From Gymnorhina tibicen (Eukaryota; Chordata; Aves; Passeriformes; Artamidae), in contig VXAZ01001749.1 in NCBI GenBank assembly GCA_013399875.1, positions 1,335,429-1,399,428 on the forward strand: DNA of 64,000 nucleotides, given 5' to 3'. A program made the translations under genes and the position numbers. A model generated the notes under the pieces. It was not told the DNA's origin, searched no databases, and saw nothing but the letters and a program-made list of their open reading frames with translations. Positions 34,221-46,716 of the stretch are shown here, in pieces (position 1 is the stretch's first letter; each line of letters begins with the position of its first letter).

Positions 34221-37200
34221 CAAGGAAAAGTCACAAATTGTGTGGACACTTCCCATGGCAATACGAGTAGCTCACACCATTACAAGTAGGGAAAGTAATG
34301 TCACAGTGTGTGTTGTGCTTGTGCAGCTGTGCCGGGTATCTGGTTTGGACCCCACTGGAGGCAAGAGTTGCAATGCTACCGTCCATTTTACTCTCATTTT
34401 GCCTTACTTTTTAGTTCTGTGTAGCAGCACAGAGACTCTATCACTCTGTGCCTCAGTGCAGGTAGTGATGTCCCTGTTGAGTTCCCTGGCACAGACACGG
34501 ATGTTTGAGCTCCTTCACTTCAGTCATTGGAGTGACACAGGACCCTCTGTAGCAGCAGCTTCTTCCAGAGCACCACATCCAGCACCATCATCAGCTTCTG
34601 CCATTAAGTATTTCTCCTTCCACCCTTTTTCTAAATGAAAAAAGCATGGTTAGTGCCTTGTTCTCATTCAGTTGGACTGAGCTTTTTTGGCAAAAACAAG
34701 GTCTTACAGCAGAAAGCCAGGTTTCCAATGAGTCTTTGGTTTGTAGAGAGTTCATTTTCAGTTTGGTACGTAAGAAAGCTCTCTTACACTGCTACTTTTA
34801 TGTATATCCACTGTAGGAAATGAAGTTGCTGAACATTACTGTTACTCCAGCACTTCAGGCAATCAGAGATGCTGGGCTCAAGCCCAAACCTTGAACTTTA
34901 TTTTATATACTAAAGAACATTAGTATGAAAGACGGGTTTTGTATATTTGCTGGAGCCAGAACCACTAAGAATGAATGCAAGATGCTCTTACTGCTGTATT
35001 CATGAACACTGCCACAAATAATGACCAATACTCCAGTTAGCATAGTTTATCCTGGAAACTCACATTAAAGACATTGTTGTCACCAACCCATGAATGTGGT
35101 ATCAAGTGTCATTATTAATGCCAATAAAATGCCAAGAGTGCCTTTTGATGCCGCTGCTGTGCACAATGTCTCACTATCTGTACTTCCATACAGCAAAGTC
35201 CCTTGTCTAATCCCAAAAATCACTCTGTGCTGAAGTGACAGCATTCATTCCCCTGCTGTTACACATTTTGTCAGCCCTTTGTGACACTGCACAGCAACAG
35301 GTCCCTTGAGACATTTGTCTGCAAAGCTACCCCAGATATGTCCCTTTTACAGTGTGTACACCTGTCTTCTAGGATTATGCAATTGAGAATCCAGTAGTGG
35401 CTGCACCTCCTATATGAACTTGATCCTGAGTAACATCCTGACCACTCATTTTGTTTACAAAAGCAAACACAGTGGGAGCAATTCCCTTATCTAGTACAAG
35501 TGAAGTATTTTGCCATCACTGGGTCACTTTCTTTGTTAATGATCATATTTTTCCCTTCCTGACATGCTTTACTGTCATTAACTGTTAAGGAGACCATATA
35601 ATTAGTAAAAGCAAAGACCATCAGACTTGTATATGGATGATTTTGCTGCCATTTGCAGATGCAATTCCAAATCAAGGAATACTGTGTGAGATTATGTGCC
35701 CATCACACTCTGATGAAAATACGTTCCTATCCTTTTATGTGAGTTGTCCCTTGTTGACTCGTATTTTTAAATAGGATTCAAAAACATTTCCTCTTTTAAG
35801 GTCAGCAAGAAAAGATAAAAATTTAAGACAGTTTTGTTGTCCCAAACACACACTCATGATACTGTGAAAACACTGTACTGAAGTATATGCTGAAAAAGCA
35901 GACACTTCAGTAAAGCAGCACATCAGAAAATCTGCTTAAGTATGTCAGAAAGTTTTAAAACCAACAGAAAAACCCCACCAACAAACAACCCTTAATGTTA
36001 TTCAACAGTGTTGAAAACAAACTGCAAATTCTAATCTCTTTGAATAGCTCTAGACATAATTCTCCACTTCTAACTCTGCAACCTCTGTCTGTAACCAGAC
36101 ATTATGTATTACATAAATACTTGCAACTACTAAAATATGTGAGAGACACACAAAGAGGTGGGCTACTGCTACATCAGAATCCTTGGCTTACCAAAAAAAC
36201 AGCTTTAATATTCTATTACTAACAGAGAAATATAATACATAAGCAGAAGTGAAGTGTGTTTCTAGATAATCTGCTTCTAACATTCAGCTGAGCATGAAAT
36301 CTCTTGAAGAAAAGCCTGATAGAGATCCCAGGAAAACACTCCTTTAGCTCACTGCTGCTTATTTGTTCGATGGAGCAGTTCACTTTGTTCCTTTATACCA
36401 AGCTACTTTACACTTACAAAGAAAGTATTTTTCCTCCCTCCAATCCTAAGAGGAGCATGAGCCCTTAATACCTGGACTTTGCCAATTTCACAGTTTCAGT
36501 AAGTCAGGTCCTTATAAAAGGTGTTTCACCTGCGAAATGATACACGAGAATCTGTCTTCCTCTGTGATGCATGAGAATTGTATTTCTTTTTCAGTGAATT
36601 CTATGGTTTTCAATGTGAAACTATCTTACACGATATTAAATTACAAGCCTTAGAGCTGTGATGTTACATAGCATGTATTTTCAAACAAACTTTTTATTGT
36701 CTTCTACCTCAATATTTGTTGTGTATCCAAGAAGTAGGAGCATATTAGTTCTGAAGAAGTAAAAATGGTATAAGTAAATGAAAATCCTGCAGTTTTTTCT
36801 TATAACAAGGTGATTCTTCTCATGGTCTCTTTCTGCTGGGTTGTGCAATTTAAAGTGCGTGTTTACTTCTTCTTTTTGTGTGAAATGATAGAATTCACAA
36901 TCCACAAGCTTCTGTGAGATCTTAGTGTGTAGCCATCAGAAAATCAGCAAACTATCATAGGATTTTTTTAAGAAGTTTTCGCTCTTTTCTTTCTTTAGTA
37001 TTCAATTCTAAAGCTAAGCTTTTGGTGGTTCTATTTAGATGGGATACAGAGATTGTAATGTGTTGGATTAGCACTATTCTAAGGAGGCTGGGCCTGCGGC
37101 GTTCATACACAGTTTCACTTTCACGGCAACTTCTTCATTACTGTGATGCAGGTTTGCTCTCATTATTTTCTTCAAGCCACATGTATTTTCCACTGGTCAA

Positions 37201-39284
37201 CTCAACAACTACTTCTTTAAGACCAAATGGCTGTTCCTTCTATCTTGCTTTTAGTAATTTCTCTTTTCCTCAAAACCAGGAACAGTATTCATGTTTCTGG
37301 CAGAGTAACAAGGATACTGCATCTAACCAAAACAGCCCCTTCTGTGAAGCCAGTCATTAATTCCTCTCTGGTAGCTTTCACCACCAGATGTCTGCTGAGT
37401 TTACACCCTGTGTATTTCCCTTGACTGCACCCACAAGACATCCACAAATTACTCTGAATTTTCAGTAATAGCACCACATCCTTTTTTGAACCTTCCTCTT
37501 CCCTACCTCAGCAGCTGCAGCTTACCACAGAACTCCAGCCTCTCTTTGTGTTATGTGTTATACCTCTCTCTGGAGTGAATGACTCTACAAACAGCACAAG
37601 AGTGTAAGAGTGCTTTTACTTTCAGAGTAAGGTTCATCATTCAGTGTTTCGGGAAGTGAGTTTTGCACGGAAGGTAATGAGAAATATTCTACATCCAAAA
37701 CAGGAAAACATTTCCAGGTTTATATCAACAAGTAAAGTACAAAATATTCTGGTTTCCCATAAGAAGCACTGGCAGTCAAGCATACCCCTGCCAATAATGA
37801 AGCACATCTGAAGGAGGACTCAAAGCTCTATCTAAGCACGAGGAGTGGAGGCACATTTCCCTCCAGAAATCAGCACTCACTGAATGTGCTCAGCAGCAGT
37901 AGGTGCAATTAGCTGTGTCAAATTTACATTTGGAGCACAAGGGACCAGCTTTCACAGCACACTTAAAACTGCAAACTCAAGATGGGGTTTGTGCACACAA
38001 TGCACAGTTTCTCAATTCAATGGGAAACTTTACAAAATGTATGTGCAAGGTACAATTGCAGCATGCCACAAATAAAATTTTGAAAGGATAATTGAAACAA
38101 CACTCATAATTTGGGAAAAGAAGCTGGTTAATTGATGTAGGTTCACAGAGGTGTCACAGCACACAATACAATTAATAAAACAGAAACACCAATTTTCAAA
38201 TCAAAACAGCTTGATAATTTGAATTCAAATTTTAAGAACAGCAAAAAAACCTAAAAAACACCACAAGTCTTTCTTTCATCTCTTTCCTTTTTTATGCTCT
38301 CTCTGGCCAGTGAGACTGGTAGGAAACCAGCCAATTTAGTCAGAAAACTTTGCAGCATAGCAGGGAGTTTCCTTTGTCACCATATGCAATAGTAACTGTC
38401 TCCATCAAGAATGAAGTTAATCAGTACAGACTAAATAAATCAGGTAATTCTTTAGATTGTTAACATTGTACTTTAGAATGAAGACCGATCTTTGTCTCCT
38501 GATGCTGGAAAACTTCTCTTTCAAATAAATCAATTTTATGGTTTGAAACTAAGGGGCAGTGAAATTCCTTGACATATTTTTTACCCAAATATTTTTGGTA
38601 GCTGAAGATATTCAGTTTACACAAGGGACACAGTGTTAAAACCATAAGAGTAAGAGGCAGAAAAGCAAACAGGTTTAAATACAAAGACTTCAGTACTTAC
38701 TTTACTCTTATGATCACCGGTCATTATCTGTTTCTAAAAACAGTAAAGTTTTTCACTTTGTTTCAGGTTTTATTTTAATTATTTCTGCAATGCTTGAAAA
38801 AAAAAGATGGTATATGGTGCCTGTTTAACTAAAGGAGCAACAAAAACCTTAAGCAAGAGTATTTTAATATAAAAGTAACTGGATCTTTATCACAATAAAA
38901 AAAGCAAGGAAGCTTTCATGTACAACAGAAAACTCATTTAACCTTCAAAATCTGCTAGGCAATTTTGTGAGGAACCAGAGCAACTAAAACACATATAACA
39001 ATAATTAAATACAGAAGGAAAGGTTGAGCATCACCTGTTATCTACAGGTTATGTTATCTACAGAAGTTATTAAACAATAGATGGGAATATTAATGCAAAG
39101 AGTATTCATGTTGTTATACTATCATGGGCATACACCAAAGTGAAGTATCTTTTTGCAAAATCAAGGGAAAATTGCTTTTGTTTTGGCACTTGGTTTGACG
39201 TGGTATGTCAAAAGAAATTAGAAAACTTTTTCAAGATATACTGGGTAAATTACTTAGAAAGTACTGTGCTTTAGTAGGAAGGAA
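34221..39284. other. Non-coding stretch right of the CpG island
   Basis: 34.24-34.64 kb holds a 132-codon plus-strand open frame starting 28 bp after the plus donor. It would be intronic if that donor is used, and I see no domain in it. The rest is AT-rich with no repeats I recognise. A T-to-A excess on the plus strand begins around here. Confidence 0.4.
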
Positions 39285-39289
39285 GAAGC
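39285..39289. repeat. Left TSD of LTR (GAAGC)
   Basis: Identical to 39837-39841. Confidence 0.82.
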
Positions 39290-39836
39290 TGTCCTGGGTT
39301 ACAGTGTATTCTATTACCATGAGCTGTTAAGACCAAGTGTAGCGATGTTCCTTGCCTCCTCCCTCTGGACTGTCTTCTGTTAATGGGCCCAACAATGCCT
39401 TGCCCCATGACTCATAGATAACCTGCACCTGGACTATCTCCTGTTAATGGGCCCATCAGTGCCTTGCCCCATGACTCACCATCCCATTGTGAGATGCTCC
39501 GCCCAGGGGGAAGGAGCCAAGCATTCCCACCTGGATGAAATCTGGGGCCTGGAACAGCACAGGCAGCCTTACCTGCTGGGATCCCAGAGAACAAGATCTA
39601 CACCACTGGACCTTCAGAGGAAGACCAGACCCTTCAACAGAACCATCACTCCAGGAGGACTGCAGTCGCCATTTAACTAGACTGTTACCAATCCCCTGAT
39701 TGTCAGGGGGTCAGGTTTGTACTCTGACTCTCTCAGTGGGTTGTTCTTTTTCGTACTATTGCATTTATTTTATTTTTCCTATTAAATTGTATTTCTGACT
39801 TGGAGTCTCTCACTAGTTTGCTTTCAAACTAGTACA
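39290..39836 (+). mobile_element. Solo LTR, ERVL-type (547 bp, 5-bp TSD)
   Basis: It begins TGTCCTGGGTTACAG and ends AACTAGTACA, with perfect 5-bp GAAGC copies on both sides. The TGTCCTGG start and 5-bp duplication fit avian ERVL (class III) LTRs. ATTAAA at 39781-39786 lies 50 bp before the end and probably serves as the poly(A) signal. The U3 region holds a 64-bp-period tandem duplication, each copy with TGACTCA (see separate entry). The 3' end contains a short hairpin, ACTAGTTTG...CAAACTAGT. There is no internal region, so it is a solo LTR. Confidence 0.9.
39365..39480 (+). repeat. Tandem duplication in LTR U3 with AP-1 sites
   Basis: Two copies of a block starting CTGGACT, containing CTGTTAATGGGCCC and ending CCCCATGACTCA, lie 64 bp apart (starts 39365 and 39429). 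The consensus AP-1 element TGACTCA occurs at 39408-39414 and 39472-39478. This is the layout of a duplicated retroviral enhancer. Confidence 0.85.
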
Positions 39837-39841
39837 GAAGC
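39837..39841. repeat. Right TSD of LTR (GAAGC)
   Basis: Pairs with 39285-39289. Confidence 0.82.
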
Positions 39842-42179
39842 GAAAGGCAGGAAAGTTGAAGAACACACAACTCTTAAAGCAGCATAAGTAAGCATGGTTA
39901 CAATCTTTGGTCTTTGTCAGACTAGGCCTAGTCTTACAGACAAGCTCAGGGTGAGAAATATGGTTCATATGGATTTACAGAACTTATATAAAATTCAGAA
40001 ATTTTTACATGAAGGGGTTTCATTTTGAGAAGCTTGAAATTATCTTTTCCCTCTGAAGATTTCATAAATTAAGTTGGTTTAGAGCTCTCTTTTACAGAGA
40101 AAAAGGGACTAAATTTCTCTTGTAAGCATCTCGCTGGAAGTAACAAAACCAATCACAGGTTTGCTCAAATGTATTTTAAATCGGTTGATGGACTAATATT
40201 TAAGAGGTTGATATAGCTATGGAGTAATTTTTCTAAAATTTGCATATGTTGCTGACACACTGTCATTTAAGGACCTTTTTTCTAAATCACATAAAACCTA
40301 TTTAAATCAGTTAATTGTTTTTAATCACATTCTGCTAGCCTATCTTAGAGCTTGTCCTTTAAATCCATAGATTACCCAAAGGAAATCTACCTTAAGAACA
40401 GTATGATAAAGTATTGACAAAAATGTAACTTACCCTTTGACAATTCTTGTGCTTGTAAAAACATTCAGTGGTTGAAACAGCTGTACCAGCAGCTACTTAA
40501 ATGCAGTTGCACTCTTGATTAGACCACAGAAAACTGAGAAAGCTGAAGAGTTTCCACACTCCTGATAGCTTAAATGTTTTGTGTTTTCCTTTTTATGCTC
40601 TATTTTGAGTACGTAAGGGATATTCTGGTATATTTAGATTTATTTTTGTTTGCTTTCTGTGGAAAATGCTTTTTTCAGGGAGATGAGGGGGGAACTGTAG
40701 GTTTCATAAACTGTGTCTGCTCATACCTCTGTGAGCATGTATGCAGTCAGGAGGAAGAGCTAGAAAACACAGGAACAAGTTTTAAACTGTTCTGAAATAC
40801 TCTCTCCTAGTAATTTTTATTGCAGCATGTTCTGACCTTTTAAGTCATAAGGAACTGATATTATTACTGTACTTTTGGTCAATGAGAATCATCAAACTAC
40901 TGTTCTTCAAGATCATTCGGAACAGTTGCAAGGATAGTTGATCTCTGGAGCTTCTGGTGGGGAAGGAGTGCACAGAGTGGCACAGTCTCCCCCTGGTCCC
41001 ATGCCACGCTACCCATGTCAGATAAGGCACTGGGAACAATTAAGAACAGTGGCCCTCCCCTTCTGACCTGCCAAGCTGCCTCTATAAATCTCGTGTCACT
41101 GCAAAGAGGGCAGAATGAGCCTCCACAGTGGAAATGCCACAGCACAAATACCCAGTGCAAATTCAAACTTAGTGTAAGTGACTTCTGCAAGAGGAAGCTT
41201 CATACCAGGTATCACAATTGTGATTTGGACATTAAGAAACTTGGGTTTGGTGCCATTTCTTAACCAATATAAATCACGAATATGACCTGGAAAGGTCTTT
41301 ATTTGACAGCTGTAACCAAACAGTTTTCTCAACTCCTGTTCAGAATGTGTCAAAATTATTACTTTAAGCATTAACTGGATGTCAGTATGCTTTTTTGTTT
41401 GCTGACATTGGTTTAGGATCACTAATAGTTTGGGTAATATGTCCTCTTGTTCATATTTGGAAGTTTTAATGAAGGACATATGACCCTGTGTTACATTTCT
41501 TTCAATAAGAAACCTGTGGAGTTTTGAATAGGTGTTCCTTGCCTAACAGAAGACCATGACCAGTTTTCTCTGGCAATAATCTGGGAATATAGTCTGCAAG
41601 TAGGAAGGCAGCACTAGAACCAGGCATGGCCCTGTGCAAAGACTGACAAAAATTCACAGCACTCAGTGTCACAGTCTCAGCACAGTCTTGTCACTTTATT
41701 GTCACCTCTATCACTCCTTTGGAGAAAGGAAAGCATTTGAAACTGGGGCAGTAAAGTGCCACTACTGCTGGTTGGAGAGAGGGAGAATCTAAAGGGGTCT
41801 GGGTTTATTGATGATTCACAGTAATTAACTGAAGGCTGCCACTCTGCTTTCTCCTTCATCAGTACTCTTTGGCCATGGCTGCTGTGTGCTCCCTAACAAG
41901 TGTTTAGAAGTGAGCCAAACCAGCTGAGACTAACCTTGTAAAAATACAAGCTGCATGAATTAATCAAAAGCTATATTCCTAAATTCCAGGGGAAGACCAA
42001 GATATTTGAGGTTTCAAATCAGTCCCTTATAAGCCTCCCAACTGGATTCATTATGAAGCCACTTGTCTTTTAGAACATAATAATTCAATAGAGAAACTCA
42101 AAGGTCTTTCAATTGTTGTTTTGCTTTCATACTTTCTTTTTTTGTGAAAAAGATTAGAGTACAAAGCAAAACTGCTTAC
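39842..42179. other. Non-coding stretch
   Basis: It includes a 127-codon minus-strand open frame at 41096-41479 with no recognised domain. Its length is near what chance gives in AT-rich DNA. No repeats are recognised. Confidence 0.4.
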
Positions 42180-42286
42180 CTATCACAAGAAACTTCTAAG
42201 CAAAGCAAAATTAGCATGAGAAGCAAATAGAGCAGTGTGGAGGCTGGTGGGCCTACAGACTTGGGGACCCCCCCACCTTGTTCCAT
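42180..42286 (-). CDS. Candidate first coding exon encoding a signal peptide
   Basis: On the minus strand ATG (rc at 42284-42286) sits in a good Kozak context (GACATGG) within a locally GC-rich block. It opens MEQGGGVPKSVGPPA, then STLLYLLLMLILLCLEVSC, then D, and ends at a near-consensus donor (GATAG|GTAAGC, rc at 42174-42179) in phase 2. A short polar n-region, about 15 hydrophobic residues and a small-residue c-region make a typical secretory signal peptide with likely cleavage after VSC. The frame is also open upstream of the ATG, so the ATG choice rests on Kozak context and the hydrophobic segment. I found no second exon in the window. The gene is not recognised. Confidence 0.42.
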
Positions 42287-42403
42287 GTCTTCGGCACTGG
42301 AACCCTTCACGCGCTTGGCTGAAATAAACTTCTCCCGTGGAACTCTACACAGAGACCCTTCCCGTCTCTTTGCCACTGACTTGTCGAAGAAGGTATCCAG
42401 GGG

Positions 42404-42418
42404 GTGTGTGTGTGTGTG
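42404..42418 (+). repeat. Short (GT)n tract
   Basis: GT repeat just upstream (minus sense) of the candidate signal-peptide exon, visible directly. Confidence 0.85.
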
Positions 42419-42718
42419 AGCGTATCGGCCTGCCGAGCAGCTTTCTGCTGGAGATGCTTTCAGAAGGTTGCAGCACCCACCAGAACACCCACCCGCCACG
42501 ACAGAGCAATACAGAGAAAAATGGTGCTAGTCAAGAAACAGATAGTACTATTAAGATCCCTTAGTTGGCAAGACAGCAAGCCTGGAGTGATTGCCAACAG
42601 AATGGCAACAAAAACATTCAGATAAATTCCAGTCTTGGAAACATGAGGCCACACAGGAACATTTAAATACAATGTAGTATGCTTCCCTAAATAAGTGGTG
42701 GAAAAAATACCCCTTTAT

Positions 42719-42756
42719 TTTGGTAGAGGAGAATTTTATATTTGGTAGAGGAGAAT
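42719..42756 (+). repeat. 22-bp-period direct duplication
   Basis: TTTGGTAGAGGAGAAT occurs at 42719-42734 and again at 42741-42756, a small local duplication. Confidence 0.85.
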
Positions 42757-45641
42757 GACTCTAAGATATAAGCAGAACTTTAACCTAGCTTGTCATTCCA
42801 CTCAGGCAGTGAGTGGGCAAAAAGGCTTGACTTAGCTGATATATTTTATGATTCCTGTAAGATGGGGAAGGATTCTGTAGTCCTCGCTCAGTCTCAAAAT
42901 GCGCTCTCTGCTTAAAAGCAAAGCAGGATGCAGTTGGATCTTGTAATACCATAGCACAATACAATGGATAGACTGGAAATAGGATATAGATAATAGGATA
43001 TCTAGAAACTCAGTAAAAGATTATTCCATCTTGCAGCTGCAATGTTTGAAGGAGTGCAACCTTATCCTTGGGCAATGAGGTGAAATTATAACCAACTTAT
43101 TGTGCTGAAAAATTGCCATGTTTTTTCCTAATACCTACGTTCTCAGTTCTACCCTTTGCTATGATCTGTCTCACAGGGAGCAGAATCTGGCTCTGGCTGC
43201 TCTAAAATTTTTATGTGATGTTTAATAAATGGCTCTTGGTTTCAGTCTCTTTTCCATAAGACTTCATTTGAATTCTAATATATATTTAGCATAAAATGCA
43301 AAGCCTATCCCTGTGCAGGTATTTTCCCTATTATAAAACTGCAGACATTCCACTTGAATGCTATGGAGGATTATACCTGAAGAATACTAAGATATGTAAG
43401 TATTTGTACACTGACATCAGCTTAAGCAGTGCAGAACAAACTTTACTAAATCAAACAGAACCTGATGTAAAAATTTCCAGATTTAGAGTAAGTTCATATA
43501 TTTTTACCCTGTCTTCAGTCAAACAAGCCAGTGAAAAAGAAATCACTGGAGTCTGAGGGATAAATTTGACCTGAGTTTTCATGTTAAATTCACATTTAGC
43601 TTTTTTGGATTTGTTTTGTACTTAGAATATGAGGAACCTTTTAAAGCATGCATTCCAACTCAATTTAGAAAATTGAAAATTCAGAAAATTCTTTCTCTGA
43701 AATATGTAATATGGTCACCCATGTCTTAGAAAAACCTGAAGAATTTCCTGCAGGAAGGAGATTTTCATAATTTTGCACAATAGGAAGCATATTGTGTTCA
43801 GTATCTCATGTAATGAGCTGAGCGTAACACCCCAAGTGCAATGAGAGTTTTAACTTTGAAATCCATACTGTTTCTGTAATCAAACATGAATAGTATTAAA
43901 TATCAGAGAATGGTTATCATGGTGAAATTTTCCACTTACAAATAAACATACAATAAATATGGTGTATAGTGCAACTTATGCACATCGTACGTTGTATCTG
44001 CTTTGTATTTAGTATTCAGTAGGATACAACATGAGTCTGTAAGAGATGGTTTGTAAGAATTCACCTGCATCAGTTTCTCCCCTCTTTGCTTAGCAATGAG
44101 ACATCTCACTTTCCAGACATGTGGAGGGATGTGAGGTGAAGAAATGATGGTCCAGAACCAGAGCACAGTGTTTCATTTGACGTTTTAAACATTATACTCT
44201 GACAAAGAACCTGTGACAGAGACAGAGGAGCACCCAGTAGTGCAGCCACTATTTTGTTTCCACTCCCTCCCCTTATGGGAACAGAGAACCTCTGGCAGCT
44301 GCTGGGCTTGAAATTCAATAGTAATGCATTGTCACACTGGAGACAATTGTAGAGTTAAAGCTGCACAACAGGGGAAAAGTAGTGGGGGTTCTGTTCATTT
44401 TTCATACACGTTTATTTGTTAATGATGGGGGCCATATTGGTTGATTTGCTTGAATAACACTGCCATTTTGAAACAAGTCTTCAGAAAATATTTAGGAATA
44501 TTAATTTTGTATTTAGTTGGGCCCAAATGTCTGTTTATGACTCTAATTATTCTTGGTATGAAAAGGCTTTTATATACTTAAGAAAGAAGACAAACAAATT
44601 GGGAAGTGTCCTGCTTGGCACACCAACATCTGGGAAAGGATGAAGACAATACATCCTTAGACATTTCCAAACTACAAACTGGCTGAGATATTTTATTCCG
44701 TGCCTGGCAAGAGATTAATATAAACAAAATTATCCCAGATGAGCAGCTCCAGCTCATTGTTATGGCCATTTCTCCTGCAACTGCCTGTTTTAGCTATTGA
44801 ACAATTGCTGGTATTTCTGACTTGAAAGTATCAGTTACTTTCCTGTGAAGAATCTTGGAAGTGTGAAGTAAGTGACAGTGGAAAATTGTATACTATGATG
44901 ATATAAATGATATAAAGAATCGTGGGGTTGAGGATAAATCTTTTATTCATAACTATAATTTTCATGCTACTGCATCTCTATTTATCAGCCTTCATTGCAT
45001 GTCAGTTTTCACATTCATTCTTTTGGCACTACACCTCCGAGCAGCTCTAGCCAATAAGACAGATACTCAAGATCGCTATCTAAACTTGTATTTTCTAGAG
45101 CGTAAGTTAAAACCAGATGGAATCTGTATTACAAAAGAATTATAAAAAAATAACCTCAATCCATATTAATAACCTGTAAAAGCAGACTGAGTTTTTGAAA
45201 TGTAGTCTGCATATTGTCCTTTTATGTAGTGTCTGAAGATCTTGTTTTATTTGTCATTATTGATTCTGTTGTACAATAAAAAAGCTACAGCTGGAGCCCT
45301 GATATTTACAACAAACTTTGGCTTTAGTGCAGTTAATATAGCATCTGTTTTTACCATGCAAACCTCAATTTTTAAGAAATTCAAAATTTTAATGTCTATG
45401 AGTTGGGAATAAGAAGCTGCAGAAAGAACTTGAAAGAGTGGCTACTTCCTTGTCATTGCTATAGAGAGACTTCTAATTGCACAACATAAGAAAGCAACTT
45501 CCATAAAAACTCATGATGCAGCTCAAACTACTCACACCCAATAAATTAAAGTCAGATGAGAAAAAGGTGCCTATGTTAATAGACCAGCCTTAAGTGCCAA
45601 GCCTGCAGCCACGTAATGCGCCATAGTCCCACCTTAGCTTT
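42757..45641. other. AT-rich non-coding stretch
   Basis: No exon, RNA gene or repeat family could be supported here. Confidence 0.45.
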
Positions 45642-45646
45642 CAGCC

Positions 45647-46456
45647 TGTGGTGATGTATTCCCTCCCCTACCCCCACACTCCTTTCCAGGCTGCAGTGTG
45701 ATCTGAGAAATGCTTGTTAGGCCTTGTCCTTGAAAACAGCACCTGGGCTCAGCTCTTTCTGAGCTTATCAAAAAATACTGTCTGTTCCCAGGAACTCCTA
45801 ACAGGCTTCTGTTTGTCTCATGACCAGCCTTGGAAAATATTTCTCTGGCCTGAATGGCATAACATTCTTATTCTCACACCTTGAAAGAAAGTGCTGACCC
45901 AAACTGTAGCCAGGATGAAACATTGCTATGACTAAAGCCCATTCTCTTGCAACCCTATAAACAGCAGTCTAAGATGGGGCCCTTTGAGCTCTCCTGGACC
46001 GCAGCGGGCCTGTGACCAGCAATCTTCCTCTGAGTGGGATGCCTCTCAGAGCCAGCAAACCCTCAGGTTTGCTATACCTGGAGGATCGCCGAAACACGAC
46101 GTGTCCTGGGCCGATACCCTCAGGCCTCGAGGCCTGATCCTTCACCCGTCAAGAGAAGCAAAAGCATCCAAAGTGAGGATTTTCACTGACCTCTGAGGGA
46201 CAGATTTTTCCACAGGTACCTTGCACTATTTCTGTCTGCATGCATAGCCTTTTTTTGCGCATATGCTATAGCAAATCTGGAAGATAGATTAAGTTATAGT
46301 TATAATTTAGGCTAAATGCTGTTAATTGTTATTTCTCTGTTAGATTGTTATGTTTAAGCTATAAATTAAGGTATAACTTAAGCTAAGGTAGTGTTAAGTT
46401 TAAATGTTGTTAAGCTTTAGGCCGCATTCCTTTTCATCTTTGTTTACACTGTCTTT

Positions 46457-46494
<38 letters not shown>

Positions 46495-46711
46495 CTAGGT
46501 AGTTTTCAATTCATTTCTGTTTTGATTGCCTGAATTTTGTTTGGTTTTGTTGTTGCTTGCTTTCCTTTGTTGCGCCTTAGTTGTCCTTTGTAAGTAGAGT
46601 GAATCTTGTCAACAAATCTGTTGTGCTTTATAGTTTAATATTAAATCTGACTTTTTCTCATACCCTTGTTGGTGATTTTTTGGACGATCTCAAGCACACG
46701 CTTTTGGGACA
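45647..46711 (+). mobile_element. Probable solo LTR (about 1.07 kb), older
   Basis: It has LTR-like order: a TG start (TGTGGTGATG), TATAAA at 45956-45961, a GC-rich leader-like block at 45975-46190, ATTAAA at 46640-46645, and an ACA end (TTTTGGGACA). The flanking pentamers CAGCC (45642-45646) and TAGCC (46712-46716) agree at 4 of 5 positions, fitting an aged ERVL-type 5-bp TSD. An alternative end at 46719 (ATAGCCACA) gives a longer inverted match to the start but no TSD. It contains an (AC)16 microsatellite. The distance from TATA to poly(A) is long for an LTR. Boundaries are provisional. Confidence 0.6.
46461..46492 (+). repeat. (AC)16 microsatellite inside the LTR
   Basis: Sixteen uninterrupted AC units, likely length-polymorphic. 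Confidence 0.97.
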
Positions 46712-46716
46712 TAGCC

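Noticed and set aside
34240..34638. 132-codon plus-strand open frame next to the CpG island
   Set aside because: It starts inside the intron implied by the donor at 34212, lacks a domain, and is helped by raised GC.
35040..35420. Hydrophobic minus-strand reading suggesting a membrane-protein pseudogene
   Set aside because: The open part is under 60 codons, neighbouring stops are frequent, and no family is recognised.
41096..41479. 127-codon minus-strand open frame
   Set aside because: No recognisable motif or convincing exon boundaries; length compatible with chance.
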